Shown one piece after another: positions 61,283 to 64,000 of a DNA stretch of 64,000 bases. Below the pieces are notes generated by a model that was not told where the DNA came from, did no database searches, and saw nothing but the letters and a program-made list of their open reading frames with translations. The stretch lies in NCBI RefSeq assembly GCF_947492555.1, contig NZ_CANLNE010000003.1, positions 744,001-808,000 of the forward strand. Reading direction: 5' to 3'. Each line of letters begins with the position of its first letter. Positions within the stretch are counted from its first letter, which is position 1. The DNA is from an uncultured Roseobacter sp. (GTDB taxonomy: Bacteria > Pseudomonadota > Alphaproteobacteria > Rhodobacterales > Rhodobacteraceae). The translations under genes were made by a program, and so were the position numbers.

Positions 61283-61797
61283 CACAGGATACCGAAAAAG
61301 TAATGCGTTCACTGGACAAGCTGGTCAGCAATCTCGACACCATCCCGGCCATTTCGGGCACAATGCCACAGTTGGGAGCGCGCGCCGACGACCTGTTCGC
61401 CGGGCTCGCGCCGCTGGCACAGTCGCTGCCCGAGGCGGATCCGCCCGCGGATCTGCTGGAGGGGATCGAGCAGGAGCTTGACGCGGCGCCGGATCAGCGG
61501 ACGCGGGTGCAACGCGCCGACGACGGCACCTGGGAGCAGCGCTCCGAGCGGGTCTGGAAGAAGGTGCTGACCCTCGACCCGGAGACCGGGCGGACGATGT
61601 ACCTGCTGCGCTGTCTGCCGGGCGCGCGGATCAAGCCGCATGTACATGACCGTTCCGAGCATCTGTTTATCATCGAAGGTGAGTTCTGGATGAACGGCAA
61701 GCTCTATACTGCAGGGGATGCGCAATGCTCCCTGCCGGGCACCGAGCACCACGAGATCACGATGCCAAACGGCTGCCTCGTCTTGGTCTGCGCCTAA
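61279..61797 (+). CDS. Cupin-domain anti-sigma-like protein (ChrR C-terminal type)
   Basis: 172 residues from the ATG overlapping the sigma factor stop. The C-terminal ~90 residues are a ChrR-like cupin: metal-binding GARIKPHVHDRSEHLFIIEGEFW and the second box GTEHHEI, supplying His/Glu ligands (first string shortened: key residues are the two His of HVHD and the Glu of SEHLF). The N-terminal ~80 residues are helical but lack the HxxxCxxC zinc anti-sigma motif of ChrR, so how it restrains the sigma factor is unclear. It ends four bases inside the convergent prepilin peptidase gene. Confidence 0.88.
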   Translation: MTQDTEKVMRSLDKLVSNLDTIPAISGTMPQLGARADDLFAGLAPLAQSLPEADPPADLLEGIEQELDAAPDQRTRVQRADDGTWEQRSERVWKKVLTLDPETGRTMYLLRCLPGARIKPHVHDRSEHLFIIEGEFWMNGKLYTAGDAQCSLPGTEHHEITMPNGCLVLVCA

Positions 61798-62240
61798 GCC
61801 AAGAGCATCCAGTGCAACAGGAGGCTGGCCGAGAGCCATGGGCCGAAGGCCAGCCGCCGACATTTTGCTGCTAAGGCATAGGCAAGTGCTGAGATCGCGG
61901 CCAGCGCAACGAGGCCCGGCAACGCGGCAAGGCCAACCCAGGCGCCCGCCGCCCCGAGCAGCTTGGCATCGCCGAGGCCAAGCCCGTCCTCGCCGGTACG
62001 ACGAAAATAGACTGCACCGATGATTGCGAAGAGGATGTAGCCCACTGTGGCGCCTGCCATCTGCGAGGCGGGCCATCCGTCGCTTCTCCATGCCGCGAGG
62101 AGTAGGCCGGAGAGCGCGAGCACGGCATTCGCCATGTCCGGAATGCGCAGGTGCTTTAGGTCCCAGATACTTATCCAGATCAGGAGGGAGGCAAGCCAGA
62201 GGCTTGCCCATGTGTGGAGCATTTCGGGAGCAACGGGCAC
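61794..62240 (-). CDS. A24-type prepilin peptidase (short, CpaA/TadV-like)
   Basis: 148 residues from GTG 62240, which has AAGGA seven bases upstream; an ATG six codons in is the alternative. The aspartyl protease pair is present: SIWDLKHLRIPD (first Asp) and GLGLGDAKLLGA, the GxGD motif. The protein lacks the methyltransferase domain of PilD, as usual for Tad/Flp pilus prepilin peptidases. No pilus gene lies in the window. It is convergent with the cupin gene and divergent from the DUF4331 gene. Confidence 0.88.
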   Translation of the reverse strand: MPVAPEMLHTWASLWLASLLIWISIWDLKHLRIPDMANAVLALSGLLLAAWRSDGWPASQMAGATVGYILFAIIGAVYFRRTGEDGLGLGDAKLLGAAGAWVGLAALPGLVALAAISALAYALAAKCRRLAFGPWLSASLLLHWMLLA

Positions 62241-62310
62241 TTGGTTTCCTTGCGGTTTCAAGAGGCTGTACCAAGTAGTACGGGCGGCTCGGCGAAATTG
62301 TTGCAGCGGC

Positions 62311-62339
62311 TGAAACTTAATCTGAGTCCCCCCCGTTTT
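62311..62339 (+). promoter_or_regulatory. ECF-type promoter for the DUF4331 gene
   Basis: TGAAAC (62311-62316), a 17-base spacer and CGTTTT (62334-62339). The gene starts at 62476, leaving a 5' leader of about 130 bases in which I see no strong hairpin. Confidence 0.6.
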
Positions 62340-62475
62340 AGTGAATACAGCTTGATCAATCCCGCAGCGGAGACCCCGCGACAGGACCAAACCGCTGTCG
62401 CGCAGAGCCAAGGCAAAAGATCCGTCTTTTGCCAACGGAGACGCTTTGCGTGCAACAAGAACGTGAGGAAAACAG

Positions 62476-64000
62476 ATGACGACCAAACGACCCCTTGCCA
62501 TGAGCAGTCTGCTCGCCGCCGCCCTCATGGCCGCCGCAGCGCCCCTCGGCGCCTCGTCGCACCGCGAAGCACCGGCCATCACCGAGCATCCGAAAGTGGA
62601 CGGCACCGATTTCTACGTCTTCCGCAGCTACGAGCCTGGCCGCGAGGATTATGTGACCTTCCTGGCCAACTACCAGCCGTTGCAGGTTAACTACGGTGGC
62701 CCGAGCTACTACACGCTGGATGCGGACGCGCTTTACGAGATCCACATCGACAACGACGGCGATGCCATCGAAGACCTGACCTTTCAGTTCGAGTTCGACA
62801 ACCAGCTTGCCAATAACGGTGCGGGCATCGGGCTCGACATCGACGGTGAACAGGTAGCCATTCCGCTGAAAATCGCAGGCATGATCCTGCCGAACGACCA
62901 GTCGCTGCTGAACGAATCCGAAAGCTATGGCATCACATTGGTGGAAGGTGACAGGCGCAGTGGTACGCGCAGCGTTGTAACCCGTGCGGGCTCGGCAAAT
63001 CCGAGCTTCGTGAAGCCGCTTGATCATATTGGGGTCAAGACCCTGCCGGACTATGACGGTTACGCGGACCAGTTCATTTATGACATTGATGTCCCCGGAT
63101 GCGAAACACCGGGCCGGGTCTTTGTCGGGCAGCGATCCGATGCTTTTGCGCTGAACCTCGGCGAGGTTTTTGACCTTATCAACCTCGTGCCTATCGAAGG
63201 TGACAGCGCGCCCGGCGCAGGCGATGGTGGCGGTCAGAACGGTGGTATCACGCAGAGTCGTGACAACGATGACGTTTTCGGCAAGGTCAACGTGTCCACA
63301 ATCGCGCTGGAAATGCCGATTTCCTGCCTGACCACCGGAGACGAAACCGTTATCGGCGGCTGGACCACCTCCAGTCTCGCGCAGGCGGAGCTTGAAGATG
63401 CGACGCCGGGCTACGAAGCAACCTCGCGGATTGGCGGCGCCTGGGTACAGCAGTCGCGTATCTCGACCCCACTGGTGAATGAAATTGTGATCGGCATTCC
63501 TGACAAGGACCGTTTCAATGGCTCCGAGCCTATCGATGACGTTGGCCTGGCGACCTATGTGACAAACCCGTCCTTCCCGGCGCTGGTCGACCTGCTGTTC
63601 CGCACGCCGCTTGGCGCGCCTGGGAACATCGCGCCGTCGAACTTCCCCCGTCAGGACCTCGTCACGACCTACCTGACCGGTTTTCCGGGTCTGAACCAAC
63701 CTGCGAATGTGCAGCAGGGGGAAATGTTGCGTCTCAATACAGCGATCGCGCCAACCCCGCGTGCCGAGCAGCATACGTTAGGCGTGGTGGGCGAAGACCT
63801 TGCCGGGTTCCCGAACGGTCGTCGGCCCGGGGATGACATCATCGACGTCTCCCTGAGGGTTGCAATGGGGGCATTGTGTCATCCGGTACCGCTTGGTGCG
63901 GAACTCGGCATTGACGGCGCAGTCGAAGATGAAGCGAGCGATCTGATTAATCTCGGCCTCTGCGCGGAGGCGGATGCACCGGTTGGAACCGAGGCCTTCA
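62476..64000 (+). CDS. Secreted DUF4331-domain protein (3' end missing)
   Basis: ATG 62476 with GAGGAAAACAG before it; the frame is open to the window end (about 508 residues seen). The signal peptide ends at LGASSHREAP (about residue 27). SSHREAP immediately after cleavage, followed by DGTDFYVFRSYEPG, is the DUF4331 signature. Later features are FIYDIDVPGCETPGRVFVGQR and NVSTIALEMP. A glycine-rich insertion with acidic residues (APGAGDGGGQNGG) lies near residue 250. Function unknown; the family is often found with ECF sigma factors. It has its own TGAAAC-type promoter. Confidence 0.92.
   Translation, partial: MTTKRPLAMSSLLAAALMAAAAPLGASSHREAPAITEHPKVDGTDFYVFRSYEPGREDYVTFLANYQPLQVNYGGPSYYTLDADALYEIHIDNDGDAIEDLTFQFEFDNQLANNGAGIGLDIDGEQVAIPLKIAGMILPNDQSLLNESESYGITLVEGDRRSGTRSVVTRAGSANPSFVKPLDHIGVKTLPDYDGYADQFIYDIDVPGCETPGRVFVGQRSDAFALNLGEVFDLINLVPIEGDSAPGAGDGGGQNGGITQSRDNDDVFGKVNVSTIALEMPISCLTTGDETVIGGWTTSSLAQAELEDATPGYEATSRIGGAWVQQSRISTPLVNEIVIGIPDKDRFNGSEPIDDVGLATYVTNPSFPALVDLLFRTPLGAPGNIAPSNFPRQDLVTTYLTGFPGLNQPANVQQGEMLRLNTAIAPTPRAEQHTLGVVGEDLAGFPNGRRPGDDIIDVSLRVAMGALCHPVPLGAELGIDGAVEDEASDLINLGLCAEADAPVGTEAF

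Noticed and set aside
62240-62264. TGAAAC on the minus strand before the prepilin peptidase gene
   Set aside because: CGT is at 19 rather than 17 bases and falls inside the coding start; not comparable with the three promoters.
1-64000. CRISPR arrays, rRNA operons, intact insertion sequences or prophage
   Set aside because: No regularly spaced repeats, rRNA signatures, transposases, integrases or structural phage genes were seen on either strand.

Overview
The window comes from a GC-rich alphaproteobacterium, most likely a marine Rhodobacterales of the Roseobacter group. The pointers are the gene content (fused iron permease, PhnCDE1E2, a corrinoid methyltransferase with an MTHFR-like partner and 'virulence factor' protein, an isobutyryl-CoA-type dehydrogenase, DUF3772 MscS), dense ATGA/GTGA overlaps between genes, and the codon use. 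I see no rRNA, CRISPR array, intact insertion sequence or prophage. Genes at both window edges are cut: an MscS channel at the left and a DUF4331 protein at the right.

Layout. 0-3.8 kb: MscS channel, AlaX editing protein, tRNA-Ser(GGA), a 690-bp decayed-looking AT-richer gap, and an inositol-monophosphatase family gene. 3.9-10.4 kb (minus): Na/Pi cotransporter, NUDIX protein and a three-gene iron-type ABC importer. 10.4-15.8 kb (plus): a DeoR-type regulator, phnD, phnC, phnE1, phnE2 and a HAD phosphatase, forming a phosphorus uptake operon without C-P lyase; its divergent control region carries nested inverted and direct repeats. 15.8-29.6 kb: a SARP-type regulator fused to an alpha/beta hydrolase, homocysteine methyltransferase, small metabolic genes, TauE/SafE permease, FAH protein, acyl-CoA synthetase, ketopantoate reductase, and an ABC/FtsX/lipocalin operon. 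29.7-33.2 kb: an orphan Mo-hydroxylase large subunit and an acyl-CoA dehydrogenase.

33.2-40.5 kb is a chemotaxis locus: cheB-cheD on the plus strand, converging on a minus-strand operon STAS-cheY-cheA-cheW-cheR-cheY-unknown. It has no receptor or flagellar gene, and its centre is visibly AT-richer than its flanks. 40.7-43.1 kb is a one-carbon/corrinoid operon. 43.3-45.2 kb holds Ppx/GppA and RlmE. 45.2-53.4 kb holds signalling oddities: a free-standing Cache-like periplasmic protein, an ABC exporter whose ATPase motifs are destroyed but which ends in an intact-looking cyclic-nucleotide-binding domain, and a periplasmic binding protein abutting a PAS-GGDEF-EAL protein. 53.5-55.5 kb: alanine symporter and UspA.

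The two most interesting regions are at the right. At 57.5-57.7 kb a 16-residue leader peptide, an antiterminator-like hairpin and a strong intrinsic terminator precede a Bcr/CflA-type multidrug efflux gene, with the layout of a translation-sensing transcription attenuator. From 57.8 kb to the window end, a fasciclin protein, a cytochrome b/molybdenum oxidoreductase pair, an ECF sigma factor with a cupin partner, and a DUF4331 protein appear to form one regulon: three promoters with the pattern TGAAAC-N17-CGT face exactly these genes.
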